In this document: piece after piece, positions 7,936 to 17,158 of the stretch
How the letters are laid out: each line of letters begins with the position of its first letter
Numbering within the stretch: position 1 is the stretch's first letter
Assembly: GCA_964446945.1 (NCBI GenBank)
Contig: CAYUQO010000003.1
Span: forward strand, 1 to 64,000
Direction: 5' to 3'
Source: CAIYRG01 sp964446945
GTDB taxonomy: Bacteria > Pseudomonadota > Alphaproteobacteria > Micropepsales > Micropepsaceae
Length of the DNA stretch: 64,000 bases
Made by a program: the position numbers and the translations under genes
Notes under the pieces: generated by a model
Database searches by the model: none
The model's input: only the letters and a program-made list of their open reading frames with translations
What the model was told of the DNA's origin: nothing

Positions 7936-8709
7936 TTAGATCTTCCGCAGTTCGACGCGGCGATTGTTGGCGCGATTGCGGTCAGTATCGTTAGGTACGA
8001 TTGGCTTCGTGTCGCCATAGCCTTTCGCCTGCAGTCGCGCCGTGGCGATGGCGTAATTTTGCACAAGTGTCTGAACGACTGCTCGCGCGCGCTGTTGCGA
8101 CAGAACCAGATTGTGCTGGGCCGTGCCGGTGTTGTCGGTGTGCCCGGCGATCTCCAGCCGCAGTGTTGGATTGTCCTTCAGCAGCTTGGCGATTTGATCC
8201 AGGACCGGTTTGCTGGCCGGTTTCACAACCGCCTGATCGGTATCAAACAGGATATTGTAAATCTCGGCTAAGCCGCCGTTGGCAATCGCGCGTGCCATGG
8301 CCGCGGAATCCGCGGGGGCCGGTACCAGCACGACGGTGTTCCACTCATTGCTTCCGCCTGGATCGTCGGTTTGGGATACCGAAAGGCGGCTCGCATCGGC
8401 GCTGAGCTCGGCGTGGAATTTGCCGCCCTGTCCGGCGCAAACAGGCGTAACGCACTGCCACGTTCCGTTCAGTGCCCGGCCTGTCAGTGTCGTCTCTACT
8501 TTATAGTGTGGCCCGGGGGCGGGATTGGGTGTGTAGGTCAATTCCATTGTCACGCGGCCGGCCGATTGGCTGATCACCGCTTTGCCGTCTTCGCCGCTGT
8601 ACACCCAATTGCCGGCGAGGCTGGGCGCTTGCGCTGCGAACGAGACTCCACCAGTCAAGATTGACGCAACCAAAATCCCGCATACCCAGATATGATTGCT
8701 GAGTCTCAT
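7936..8709 (-). CDS. OmpA-family exported protein, last gene of the kinase-like envelope operon
   Basis: The 257-residue product has a signal peptide (1-26), an N-terminal beta-rich part starting LAGNWVYSGEDGKAVI (about 30-140) and a C-terminal OmpA domain (about 155-257) with ILFDTDQAVVKPAS, EIAGHTDNTGTAQHN and NRANNRRVELRKI, the residues that hold diaminopimelate in peptidoglycan. It should tether the operon's products to the cell wall. Its start overlaps the stop of the preceding gene by 4 bases (8706-8709). The C-terminal domain is closely similar to that of the divergent gene at 16002. Its N-terminal G-x-W segment resembles VGKWTDAQTGKDIEI in the membrane-anchored protein of the same operon. 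Confidence 0.88.
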   Translation of the reverse strand: MRLSNHIWVCGILVASILTGGVSFAAQAPSLAGNWVYSGEDGKAVISQSAGRVTMELTYTPNPAPGPHYKVETTLTGRALNGTWQCVTPVCAGQGGKFHAELSADASRLSVSQTDDPGGSNEWNTVVLVPAPADSAAMARAIANGGLAEIYNILFDTDQAVVKPASKPVLDQIAKLLKDNPTLRLEIAGHTDNTGTAQHNLVLSQQRARAVVQTLVQNYAIATARLQAKGYGDTKPIVPNDTDRNRANNRRVELRKI

Positions 8710-10643
8710 GGGCGTTGAGTCCTGTCCGCGCCAGAGGCGAACATCACGCTCTGTCCGCTCTGCGCCTGGAAAGGATCAGACTTGATTGTGACGCCGCGAC
8801 CGGCCGGCAATGTGGTCGAAATATCCGTGGGCGTGTGCAGATGGTAATCATAAACTCGTACGCTGGCGGGCAGACGCCCACCCCAATGCGTCGACTCCGG
8901 GTGGTCCGCCAGGAATTTCTGGTATTCCATTCCGAAATTTTCCGAGACCGGGATAACGAAGCGTGGTTGCGCGTCGGCGGGGTGACCGCGTGCCGGCCCA
9001 ACGGCCAACTCGAAATGGGGTGCGCCCATAGACCATGCGTTCTCGCGCCCGGATGGACCGGTTGGGAAGTTGAACACCACATTGCCTTTACCGTCGACAG
9101 AGTTCGGATCTGTACCGGGTGGCGCCGGACGTTGCTCACCATCAAGTGCCATATTCGTGAATTCCTGGAAACTGGAGGCAAGCAAAACGCGGCTGGCATC
9201 GAAATCGAACGTTGTCTTCGGCTTGCCCGCGGTGGGCCAGGCGTCGCGGCCGGAAAAGTCAGCCCAGTGCTGCATGTCAGTGCGCAGCCGGTTCCGGACA
9301 TCCTGCAGTTCGCTGGCCAATTGCTGCTCTCGCGCAAGCAGGGCGTTGACCTGCCCGGATTGGGCACGGTCAGCAGGCGCAAAGTATGGCAGCGATTCCA
9401 TGCGCGGACTATTGGCGTCCACTGTCATGTTCCGATAATCCGGCGAAGCGGCCATTTGCTGTTTCCAGATCGGTGTCCATTTATCGGCGATGCGTTTCAT
9501 ATCGGCTTCCCATTGCGCCAGCGCCTGCCGCTCGTATTCCGCCTCTTCGCCATTGATTTCGCTAAGCGTGTCGGTTGCGAGCTGCAGGTAAAGCCCCCAT
9601 AAGCCGCCGACGGCAATTTCGATTTCGCTATACGTGGAATCTTTTGCTTTCTGTTGTTCGGTATCCAGCGTCTTCTTCAGTTGTTGCGCCGCGATTAACG
9701 CAGTGCTGTGCTGGGCGCCTAGCTGGCCAATGCCATATTGCGCATCGCGCATCTGCGCCAGCAGTTGATTGTGTAGCGGGATGTTGGCGGGTGTGCGCGC
9801 CCAGTTGGGCTGGCTAACGAGTTCGCGGTCCTTGCGCAGCAGTTCGTCGCGTGCGCTTTTCAGCTGCTCGAGCCGGGCGTTCAGCTTGTCCGCAAATTGA
9901 AACCGGGCCGGCACTTCGGCGAGCCTTGCGCGATCTGAATTCCACTTTTCGCATGCCGCAATGTGCGGCGTAGAGTAGTCCTCAAGCGGTGCGAACCTGC
10001 GGTACGTCTGTTCGATTTCCGCGGGAAGATAATTGACGCCTCCCGGCTTTTGATCCGCCCGGTAATAGCTGGCCAGTTCGGGCCAGGCTTTTGGTTTTTG
10101 CACCAGTTGTTGGGCGCGCGCGCGCAAATAGGCAGCCTGTTTGGCGATATCTTTCAGGTAGTCTTCGCCACAGGCGCAAACCACCGCGGCGTCATTTGGC
10201 CCTGCCTTGTTCGCCGGCGACTGTGCGAAACCAGTGCAGGTGGCGGGTGGCAGCGGTTTTGCCGGCGGCGGAACAAATTGAAGGGCGGGAGTCACAGGCG
10301 CCGTCATTTTCGCCTCAGCGGCCGCCGGGGGTGGGGCGACCGGCGCAGCGGGGTTCGATGATGCGGCCGGGCCGTCTCCGGGCGCGATCTTTGCGGCAAC
10401 TCCGCTCTGCGAACCGGGTGCGCCCGCCGGAGGCCGCACCGGCGCATGGATCACCGGCGGCGGATGAAATTGCGGCACCACAATGCGCGGTGGTGCCGGA
10501 GGCAAGATTACGGGTGGGTGGAAGACCGGCGGATTGATCTGCACTGGTGGCGGAGGCACAGATTGCGCAGCGACTGAGCCGGCGGAGAGCGTTGCTTCCG
10601 CGATCACCGTACAAACCATGGGCGCCCACCCACGCATCATCAT
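8706..10643 (-). CDS. Exported proline-rich, coiled-coil protein of unknown function
   Basis: The ATG at 10643 gives 645 residues: signal peptide (1-27), a long Pro-rich stretch (29-135, repeated HPP and PPPV), three cysteines (136, 156, 158; ending VCACG), a long charged helical part (about 160-420) with likely coiled coil (ARLEQLKSARDELLRKDREL and LLAREQQLASELQDVRNRL), and a beta-rich C-terminus ending SGQSVMFASGADRTQRP. The Pro-rich stretch could span the periplasm. No known family is recognised. The start overlaps the stop of the 1448-residue gene (ATGA at 10640-10643) and its own stop overlaps the OmpA start. Two more in-frame ATGs follow at once. The reading frame extends upstream, but that part lies over the neighbour and looks non-coding. 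Confidence 0.82.
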   Translation of the reverse strand: MMMRGWAPMVCTVIAEATLSAGSVAAQSVPPPPVQINPPVFHPPVILPPAPPRIVVPQFHPPPVIHAPVRPPAGAPGSQSGVAAKIAPGDGPAASSNPAAPVAPPPAAAEAKMTAPVTPALQFVPPPAKPLPPATCTGFAQSPANKAGPNDAAVVCACGEDYLKDIAKQAAYLRARAQQLVQKPKAWPELASYYRADQKPGGVNYLPAEIEQTYRRFAPLEDYSTPHIAACEKWNSDRARLAEVPARFQFADKLNARLEQLKSARDELLRKDRELVSQPNWARTPANIPLHNQLLAQMRDAQYGIGQLGAQHSTALIAAQQLKKTLDTEQQKAKDSTYSEIEIAVGGLWGLYLQLATDTLSEINGEEAEYERQALAQWEADMKRIADKWTPIWKQQMAASPDYRNMTVDANSPRMESLPYFAPADRAQSGQVNALLAREQQLASELQDVRNRLRTDMQHWADFSGRDAWPTAGKPKTTFDFDASRVLLASSFQEFTNMALDGEQRPAPPGTDPNSVDGKGNVVFNFPTGPSGRENAWSMGAPHFELAVGPARGHPADAQPRFVIPVSENFGMEYQKFLADHPESTHWGGRLPASVRVYDYHLHTPTDISTTLPAGRGVTIKSDPFQAQSGQSVMFASGADRTQRP

Positions 10644-13600
10644 GCGGCCTTTCGTATGGGCACCACGCTGTTGTCGTTGGCGAAGTGCGTGCGCGCGTTG
10701 GGGGTCACGAGTAAGCCCTGCCGCCCCGGCAATTTCGGCGCGAGCGTCGCTGGGTTGGGCGCAATTTCGAAGTCCGGGAAAAACTCCTTGACGATTTTGG
10801 GATCGAGGAGTGCGCCATGGAACAAGCCGTCGCTTTCGCTCAGGTAAATGTATGAGACGCCGTGGTGTCCGCCGAACCCAAACTCGAACATTTTCTCCAT
10901 GAAGCCGCTCGGCTTGTTGAGGCGGCGGCCATCGAATGCGGGTGAGCTGATCTGCCCGGTTTCCTGCGGCCGTCTGGCGATGTCCCGCACCCATGTCAGG
11001 GTTTTGGAATCCGCCTGATTGCGCGCGTTCACGATGTGATCGACATCGAGGATTCCCGCGACCCATTCGTCGCCTACTTTTTTGAAATAAAGGTTGGGAA
11101 GCGAGAGATCAGGGCTGACCAGTCCGTTCTCAACCATTTCCCAATAAAGTTTGACAACCGCGCGCTGGTATTCAGGTTTAAAAATCTTGCTTACCTCCTC
11201 GAGGCTTTTGGGAAAACCGCCAGCGTCGCCCACAAAGGCGAGCAAATCTCTCACTCTAACGAATATTGTGTCGGGCCCGCTGCGAACCATCCTCTGCAGC
11301 AGAAACGGCTGGTCTGCTTCCGGATGGACCCCGAGAATCTCCGCAAATTCGATCCGATATTTGCCGTTACGCGTCGCGAGCAATTCGGAGTTCGCTTCCC
11401 ACATGCGCTGGAGTTGCTCTGCCGGAGTTCCCATGTCCGAGCGTTGCTTCATGAATTTAATGACCGTGGGCTGCGATGCTCGTTGTCCATCAATTTCCAG
11501 AACTTCGAAAACTTCAGAGGAAGCGCCAGCGCCAAAACGCTCCCCGAGCGTGAAACGTATCTCCTCGTTTCCGATTGTTACGACGCGGATCGAATTCGGC
11601 GGAGGCGCGCCCACTCTGGGAGGATCCGGTCTCGCGCCCGTGAACTCGTCATTCAACGATTCGTTCGCGGCAGCCTCGACATCGGCCGCGGCCGGCGCGA
11701 CTTTGGTGTCGGCTTCCGTGGTGTCGATGACCGGTTCGTTTGCGATCACTGACTTTTCCGGCGGTCCCAAATCTTTGGCGACCTGCTTTGCGTTGCTGAG
11801 CGCCTCCGCGTTTTCCAGCGATATGGCGGCGATTTCATCGGCGCTTATGGTCGCGCGCTGCAGAATCAGCAGGACATCATTCTGCTCTTCGGCGCTTAAG
11901 GCACGGAATGCCGCCGCCATTTTCGGTCCGGCAATTTTTGGCAGCAGTTGCTCGCCGCGATAGATCGCCATTTCGCGGCTGATTTTCGGCAACGTATCGT
12001 ATTTGACTTGCAGGCCGACCAGCGCTGCCTGAGCCCCGATCGATACGAGTGTCTGATACCAGGGCGTTTTCTGCACTTCGGCTTCGGCCAGCCGGTCGGG
12101 ACCAAGCACCGCGGCATTGCCGAATTCGAACTGGACGTCCTGATAGCTTTTGTAGGTGGAGAGGATTTCCTGAACCGAATTCACTTCCCACAGCAGGAGA
12201 TTGCCGGCCAGTGAAACTACCGAGGCGAGCGCGCCCTCGCTGACGATCACCGGAAGCGCAAGCGCCGAAGTTGCCGCCATGACGCAAAATTGCATTTTCG
12301 CATCGGAATAATTTTCCTGCGCGCGGGCCGCGTTCGCAGTCTTGTCGAGGTTCAACACTTCGGCGCGCGCGACGCGGTCCGGAATCCACTGGTAGCTTCT
12401 CGCCGCTGAACCCGCTCCGCTGTCGCGGAGCGTCATCAGGCGCGGCACCAGCCGCTTCACCACAGGGCCGAACCCGGCGCCGGTGAGCTTCAGGAGTTCC
12501 TTAACGTCGGTGTCCTTGATCTCTCTGGCGTGGTTCAGCGACTGCTGGACGACTTCCCGGTATTTTTGCACCGCCTGACGCGCAGTATCGATGCGCCATT
12601 TGCGCAGTTTCTCGGGATCAGCCGCTTTTCCGGAATCCTCCTGCACGAACGTGTCGTAAAGCGTCGCCGTGCCGCCGTCGAAGCCAGAGACCTCGATTTG
12701 TGCGAAGGCCGATCGATGTGGCTGTAGCCTGCCCAAAACCGCACCCGGAATTCCGGTGAACAGAAGCGCCACATCTGCAAGCTGCTGATCAAGATCGTCG
12801 ATGGCTTTCAGAGCCGGATCGAACGAAACCGTCCTGGAAATCTGATAATAGGAATCGTTGCCGCCACCGCCGGGCATTTGCGGTTCGCCGTAGTAAGCGC
12901 CGGCATCGTAAAGGACATAAGGCTTTACCCAATCGCGAAACTTTTCCATGTCGCGATCGAGCTGCAAGCTGTTGAGCCAATCCAGCTGTCGCTGCATCAA
13001 ATCGGCAAAAGCATCGCGCAACAACAGCATGGCAGCGTGATTGCCGACCGTCACCGGAATCTTGTCGACGGTCGTTTCGGCATGACCTGCGACAGTGCCC
13101 ATATTATCGCTGTTGATGGGAATCTTCGCCGCCGCGCCGGCCCGGAGCAGCGCCTCGCTCCAGAGTCCCACCTGCCCCGGTTTGGTTGACGCCGGCGTCA
13201 ATGTCACAGACGCATTGGTGAAAGGAATCGAAACGAATTGTAGATTCTGCTTTTCCAGCAGCGCGTGCTGATCGACGGTAGCAAAAATCTTCCCGCCGGA
13301 TTTGACGTTCGCGCCGCCTCCCCCGATGGAAATGAAGTTCGTCCGGTAGAGGCTGGCGTGGCCTGGGACGCGGGTGGCAATCAGAGTCGTTGGCTTTGAG
13401 CCGGCATAGGCGAACAGCACCGGTATCGATTCCAGCTTCGGCAATGCCAGCCAGGTATCGACTTCGACGGCGACCTGTTCCGGCAGGAAGTATTGCTCGC
13501 TGGCCTCAGTTACGACCGGGCCTTGTCCTGCCGAGTCGGGCACTTGCCGCACGAATCGCATGTCGATTGTGTTGTTCTCGTATTGCAGCAGCCAGTCCTG

Positions 13601-14986
13601 GCCCGCTCCGCCCCAAATCAGAGACTTCGGCCCCGGCACGGGCGGCATGTCGTCATCCAGTCGAACTTTGAAAAGCGCGAACTCCATGCCTTTTGAAACA
13701 TCATCGCGCGTCACCATCTGTCCCTTGGCATTCAGGTCGGCGACGATTCGATCGAAGCCCTGCGCAATCAGCTTCTGGTTGCCAGCAGAAATCGAGTCGT
13801 CCTGTGAAGTCGCAAGCACGGTGAAGGATTTTAAGCCCTTGCCCGCCGTGAAGGCGGCGATCGGTTTGCCCTTGTCCATGGGCAGATTGCTGCCGACGAT
13901 CAGCAGCGTACGGTAGCGAGCTTCGTCGCGCGCCCAGTGATAGGCTGGGCCGGACCCATCCCATTTCAGGCCGTCCGGATAAGGTGCCCGGAAAACGGGA
14001 TCCAATTGATTTTCGACCACCACCACAGAGGCGATCTGCGTCGGCTCCGGCCACCAGGTTTCGACGCCCGACTGTCGCCCAAGGAAATACCCGTTGATCG
14101 GCGTTTCGTCGGAGCCGGCCGGTGGATTGTTCATCTCCTCGAGCTCTGCCTTGTTCAACAGATGATAGGCGCCGGCCCGATTCTGGCCCGAACGGTCCCG
14201 CTCCGTCAGCGGATCGGCGTAATAAGTCCAGGTCCCGTCCAGTTGTCCGAATGCGCCCGGCCGGAGAGTGACGGTGACTTTGTTGAGCTCGGCCATTGCC
14301 TTTGCGCGTACCGGGACATTGGCGGAAAACTGCCGCAGCCGAATCGAAACTTTCGCGCCATCATCGGCGGGCAGACGCATGAGTCCGCTCGCGTCCGGCG
14401 GGCTCACCGTCTGCGATGCCGGTGACGCGCCTTCCAGCACCATTTGTACCATCTGCTGGTCGCGGCCCTTGTCGATCAGGACATGTGTGACGAGCTGATC
14501 GCCCAGAAGATAAGTCTGCTCGTCATATCCCGAGACAGAAATCTTATGCGCGACGAGTTGTTGTTCTTTGTTCGACTTCGGATCGCGCGCCACTACGCGC
14601 GCGAATCCGACTCGATTTTTGGGGTCCGGACTCCGGCCGGTTTCGTCGGTAGATGTTCCGGCTACCTGTTCGGCGTCCCAATCCACATAGGCAGTGCCCT
14701 CAACTCTCCCCAGGCGGCTGTCCATATAAACAACGTGCCAACGATTGACTCTTTGGATATCGGGAATTTCGGGTTTGCACTCCGGTGATGTCCCGCACTG
14801 GGCGCCGGCACCCGGAGGCGCACAGGGACCGGAGGCGCAATCGGGCGCGGGCGATGTGCAGGGACCGGAAGGACAAGGACCTGCGCCGGGTGCGGCAGTT
14901 CGGTCTGCAGCCGACGAACCAATTGCAAAGGCGCTCGTCAACGCGAATGCCACGATGCCAGCGCGCAACTTTCGCTGCGTGCTCAA
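10640..14986 (-). CDS. Giant exported protein (1448 aa) with C-terminal protein-kinase-like domain
   Basis: A TTG start at 14986 (TTGA overlap with the upstream stop) is followed by a signal peptide (1-27). Then come a Pro/Cys-rich linker with six cysteines (38-70), a large beta-rich part (about 75-560), a helical part (about 630-890), two hydrophobic segments (about 898-935 and 975-995), an acidic linker, and a kinase-like domain from about 1135. That domain shows LGERFGAGASSEVFEV (nucleotide loop, about 1147), VIKF (Lys, about 1175), hinge-like FLLQRMV, SPDLSLPNLYF (catalytic Asp with Asn five residues on, about 1292) and ILDVDHI (metal Asp, about 1314). These residues are seen; kinase activity and an injected effector or toxin role are inferences. 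The rest matches no family I know. It lies inside a coupled four-gene operon. Confidence 0.85.
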   Translation of the reverse strand: MSTQRKLRAGIVAFALTSAFAIGSSAADRTAAPGAGPCPSGPCTSPAPDCASGPCAPPGAGAQCGTSPECKPEIPDIQRVNRWHVVYMDSRLGRVEGTAYVDWDAEQVAGTSTDETGRSPDPKNRVGFARVVARDPKSNKEQQLVAHKISVSGYDEQTYLLGDQLVTHVLIDKGRDQQMVQMVLEGASPASQTVSPPDASGLMRLPADDGAKVSIRLRQFSANVPVRAKAMAELNKVTVTLRPGAFGQLDGTWTYYADPLTERDRSGQNRAGAYHLLNKAELEEMNNPPAGSDETPINGYFLGRQSGVETWWPEPTQIASVVVVENQLDPVFRAPYPDGLKWDGSGPAYHWARDEARYRTLLIVGSNLPMDKGKPIAAFTAGKGLKSFTVLATSQDDSISAGNQKLIAQGFDRIVADLNAKGQMVTRDDVSKGMEFALFKVRLDDDMPPVPGPKSLIWGGAGQDWLLQYENNTIDMRFVRQVPDSAGQGPVVTEASEQYFLPEQVAVEVDTWLALPKLESIPVLFAYAGSKPTTLIATRVPGHASLYRTNFISIGGGGANVKSGGKIFATVDQHALLEKQNLQFVSIPFTNASVTLTPASTKPGQVGLWSEALLRAGAAAKIPINSDNMGTVAGHAETTVDKIPVTVGNHAAMLLLRDAFADLMQRQLDWLNSLQLDRDMEKFRDWVKPYVLYDAGAYYGEPQMPGGGGNDSYYQISRTVSFDPALKAIDDLDQQLADVALLFTGIPGAVLGRLQPHRSAFAQIEVSGFDGGTATLYDTFVQEDSGKAADPEKLRKWRIDTARQAVQKYREVVQQSLNHAREIKDTDVKELLKLTGAGFGPVVKRLVPRLMTLRDSGAGSAARSYQWIPDRVARAEVLNLDKTANAARAQENYSDAKMQFCVMAATSALALPVIVSEGALASVVSLAGNLLLWEVNSVQEILSTYKSYQDVQFEFGNAAVLGPDRLAEAEVQKTPWYQTLVSIGAQAALVGLQVKYDTLPKISREMAIYRGEQLLPKIAGPKMAAAFRALSAEEQNDVLLILQRATISADEIAAISLENAEALSNAKQVAKDLGPPEKSVIANEPVIDTTEADTKVAPAAADVEAAANESLNDEFTGARPDPPRVGAPPPNSIRVVTIGNEEIRFTLGERFGAGASSEVFEVLEIDGQRASQPTVIKFMKQRSDMGTPAEQLQRMWEANSELLATRNGKYRIEFAEILGVHPEADQPFLLQRMVRSGPDTIFVRVRDLLAFVGDAGGFPKSLEEVSKIFKPEYQRAVVKLYWEMVENGLVSPDLSLPNLYFKKVGDEWVAGILDVDHIVNARNQADSKTLTWVRDIARRPQETGQISSPAFDGRRLNKPSGFMEKMFEFGFGGHHGVSYIYLSESDGLFHGALLDPKIVKEFFPDFEIAPNPATLAPKLPGRQGLLVTPNARTHFANDNSVVPIRKAA

Positions 14987-15876
14987 TGCACTGTCCTCGG
15001 TGGATTGGGCGGAACGAAGACGCTGCCCTTATCCGGCGCAGCCGGTCTCGGCACAAATGCATCCGTGCGGTAAATATAGCCCTTCTGATCGACTTTGTTG
15101 GCGACGAGCGAAAGCTTCTGGTCACCCACCGAAAGTTCAACCGGATAGGTGTTCTCGCTGTAGGGCTTATCGAACTGAAGTTCGACTTCGGTCGGAACGC
15201 CGACATAGAACTCTTCGATGAATTGGCGGCCGGTTGCAGTGTGCGCGAAGAGGAAAAATCTCGGAGGCGGTGGCGCCATATATTCGACGGCGATCGGATC
15301 GCCTTTTCCTGCGACCGATGCGCTGCCGCGAGACGTCGTCTGGCCGGTCGTAGTTCCAGTGTTCTCTTCGATCTTGATCAGGCCGGGATACCAGGTGCCT
15401 TTGAGCGTTGGTGTGGCGCAGCTAAGTCCGTGAGCGAATTCTATTGACCATTCCAGCGACCCCTCGACGATTTTCCGCGCCCAATCGGGGGCGTCGTGAC
15501 TCATCTCGTCCGCGGTAGGCTTCCGCGTGAAGGTGAGCTTTCCGTCCTTGAACTGTCCCTGCCATTGGTGATCGGCCTTGAACGTGAAATTGGTCGTATT
15601 CCTGGGATCGTCCTGGATGATTTCGATGTCTTTTCCGGTCTGGGCATCGGTCCACTTCCCGACGAGCTGAACCGGATCGATTGGCGCGTTATCATTTGGA
15701 TCGCAAGCCGGCGTCGTCGTGTCGGCCGCTTGTTGGGAATTTCCGTTTGATCCCGCGCCTTGCTGGGGTGTTGGCGCGTTCGCCCCATTGTAAAGCGTAA
15801 TGGCAGCAGCCAGTGCTCCGGCCGCAACCACAGTTGCGCCCGCGCCGTACAGATACGGCTTTGGCGGAAGTCTCAT
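14983..15876 (-). CDS. Membrane-anchored envelope protein, first gene of the kinase-like operon
   Basis: From the ATG at 15876 the product has 297 residues: short cytoplasmic start MRLPPKPYLYG, one membrane helix (about 9-29), a low-complexity Gln/Gly/Asn linker, a domain starting VQLVGKWTDAQTGKDIEI with further beta strands (QGQFKDGKLTFTRKPTADE), and a C-terminal part with HTATGRQFIEEFYVGVPTEV and a Pro-rich end. Most of it should face the periplasm. No family is recognised. A frame extension upstream to a GTG at 15903 or an ATG at 15939 is possible; the GGGGA just before 15876 favours the short form. Its stop overlaps the TTG start of the giant gene. Confidence 0.72.
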   Translation of the reverse strand: MRLPPKPYLYGAGATVVAAGALAAAITLYNGANAPTPQQGAGSNGNSQQAADTTTPACDPNDNAPIDPVQLVGKWTDAQTGKDIEIIQDDPRNTTNFTFKADHQWQGQFKDGKLTFTRKPTADEMSHDAPDWARKIVEGSLEWSIEFAHGLSCATPTLKGTWYPGLIKIEENTGTTTGQTTSRGSASVAGKGDPIAVEYMAPPPPRFFLFAHTATGRQFIEEFYVGVPTEVELQFDKPYSENTYPVELSVGDQKLSLVANKVDQKGYIYRTDAFVPRPAAPDKGSVFVPPNPPRTVH

Positions 15877-16001
15877 TTCCCCGGCACCGCTCTTGGCGGT
15901 CACGCGGCAAGCATATCCCGGATTTGGCCTACGATACAATCCAGGGTAGTCAAAGCCTTCGATATTTCGCTAAACTCAACTCTCGGATCAGGAGAATAAG
16001 G
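15877..16001. promoter_or_regulatory. Divergent promoter region of the envelope locus
   Basis: These 125 bases separate the minus-strand four-gene operon from the plus-strand OmpA-like gene, so both promoters should lie here. The plus-strand gene has a clear ribosome site (AGGAG at 15990-15994). I could not assign -35/-10 boxes or an operator with confidence. Confidence 0.45.
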
Positions 16002-16940
16002 ATGCTGCGCCTGGCCTGCGGGTTCCTGCTCGCACTTGGGTTTTCGTTTGCCGCAGCATTTGCGCAACTGGCGCCGAACACTTCGGCAGCGCCGCCGCTC
16101 GCCGTCAGCGACGCAATCGTGCAATTCTCAATTGACGGGAAGAACTGGAGCAAAGCTGTCGCGACTTATGTTTATCCCAGCTGGCTGCGAATCCCCGGCG
16201 CAACCTGGTTATGGCGCAGCGCGCTGGTCTCGCCCGAGGAGGCGCATGATGGCTCCCCCGTCATAACATTCCGACGCTTGTTCAACTGGAATGGCGTTGC
16301 CGGATCACCTGCTGCTATCCAGATTGTTGTCGACAATGCTTATGATGTGACAGTGAATGGCACGCGGCTCGGCGGCAAGGGAACGCTCGACCGGTCGTCC
16401 AACGATGATCAGCTCTGGCACGCCCCGGATCGCTATACATTCCCGCTGAAGAAAGGCCAAAACGAAGTTCTCATCCGCGCAGTGAATTACCATTCCCCCA
16501 ACGGCAGCGCGGACCCGAAGGCCAACCCTGGCGGCATTGTTTTCCGCGTCGATGGGGCCGCGGAAGACGCGGCCACGCTTGCAAATGCCATAAAAAATTC
16601 CGGCAAAGTGGACGTATACGGAATACTGTTCGATTTCGACAAAGCCGATCTGAAGCCGGACAGTAAATCAACGCTCGATCAGGTCTCGAAACTACTCAAG
16701 GACGATCCCGCTCTGCGGCTGGAAATTGCCGGCCATACGGACAGTACCGGGACGAAGCAACACAACATCGTACTGTCGAAATCCAGGGCAGATGCAGTCG
16801 TGCAGTCGCTGGTGAAGGATTATGGAATCAGCGGCACGCGGCTTGTTGCCAAGGGTTATGGCGATACCATTCCCGTCGCGCCGAACGACAGCGACGCGAA
16901 CCGCGCAAAAAACCGCCGAGTCGAATTGCGAAAGATCTGA
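16002..16940 (+). CDS. OmpA-family exported protein with N-terminal beta-sandwich, divergent partner
   Basis: The ATG at 16002 with AGGAG 7 bases upstream gives 312 residues: signal peptide (1-22, AAAFA-QL), a beta-sandwich-like part with AIQIVVDNAYDVTVNG and FPLKKGQNEVLIRAVNY (about 100-170, similar to carbohydrate-binding folds), and an OmpA domain (about 205-312) with ILFDFDKADLKPDS, EIAGHTDSTGTKQHN and NRAKNRRVELRKI. It should bind peptidoglycan. The OmpA half closely resembles that of the gene at 7936-8709, so the locus is bracketed by two sister OmpA proteins. Longer in-frame starts upstream lack a ribosome site. Confidence 0.88.
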   Translation: MLRLACGFLLALGFSFAAAFAQLAPNTSAAPPLAVSDAIVQFSIDGKNWSKAVATYVYPSWLRIPGATWLWRSALVSPEEAHDGSPVITFRRLFNWNGVAGSPAAIQIVVDNAYDVTVNGTRLGGKGTLDRSSNDDQLWHAPDRYTFPLKKGQNEVLIRAVNYHSPNGSADPKANPGGIVFRVDGAAEDAATLANAIKNSGKVDVYGILFDFDKADLKPDSKSTLDQVSKLLKDDPALRLEIAGHTDSTGTKQHNIVLSKSRADAVVQSLVKDYGISGTRLVAKGYGDTIPVAPNDSDANRAKNRRVELRKI

Positions 16941-17158
16941 AACCGTCTAAGCAGCCGAAACGGCGCCTTCGGAAGTTGCGGTGTCAACTGGTCCGGTAGT
17001 GCATCCCCCCGGATTGCACGAAATGCGGCGGCGGTGCGATGGAGCGCGGCTGCGCTGTATGTGGCGGGCTGCGGCGCGCGAATGTATCGTCGTGTCCCGG
17101 ATTCAACTGATTCCGGCACCGAGGCTTGAATCCAGTTCTCATTTCGAGTGGATATTAC

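Noticed and set aside
10644..11066. Upstream extension of the proline-rich protein's frame
   Set aside because: It lies fully within the kinase-like domain coding region and reads as Arg/Gln-rich shadow sequence; the signal peptide begins at 10643.
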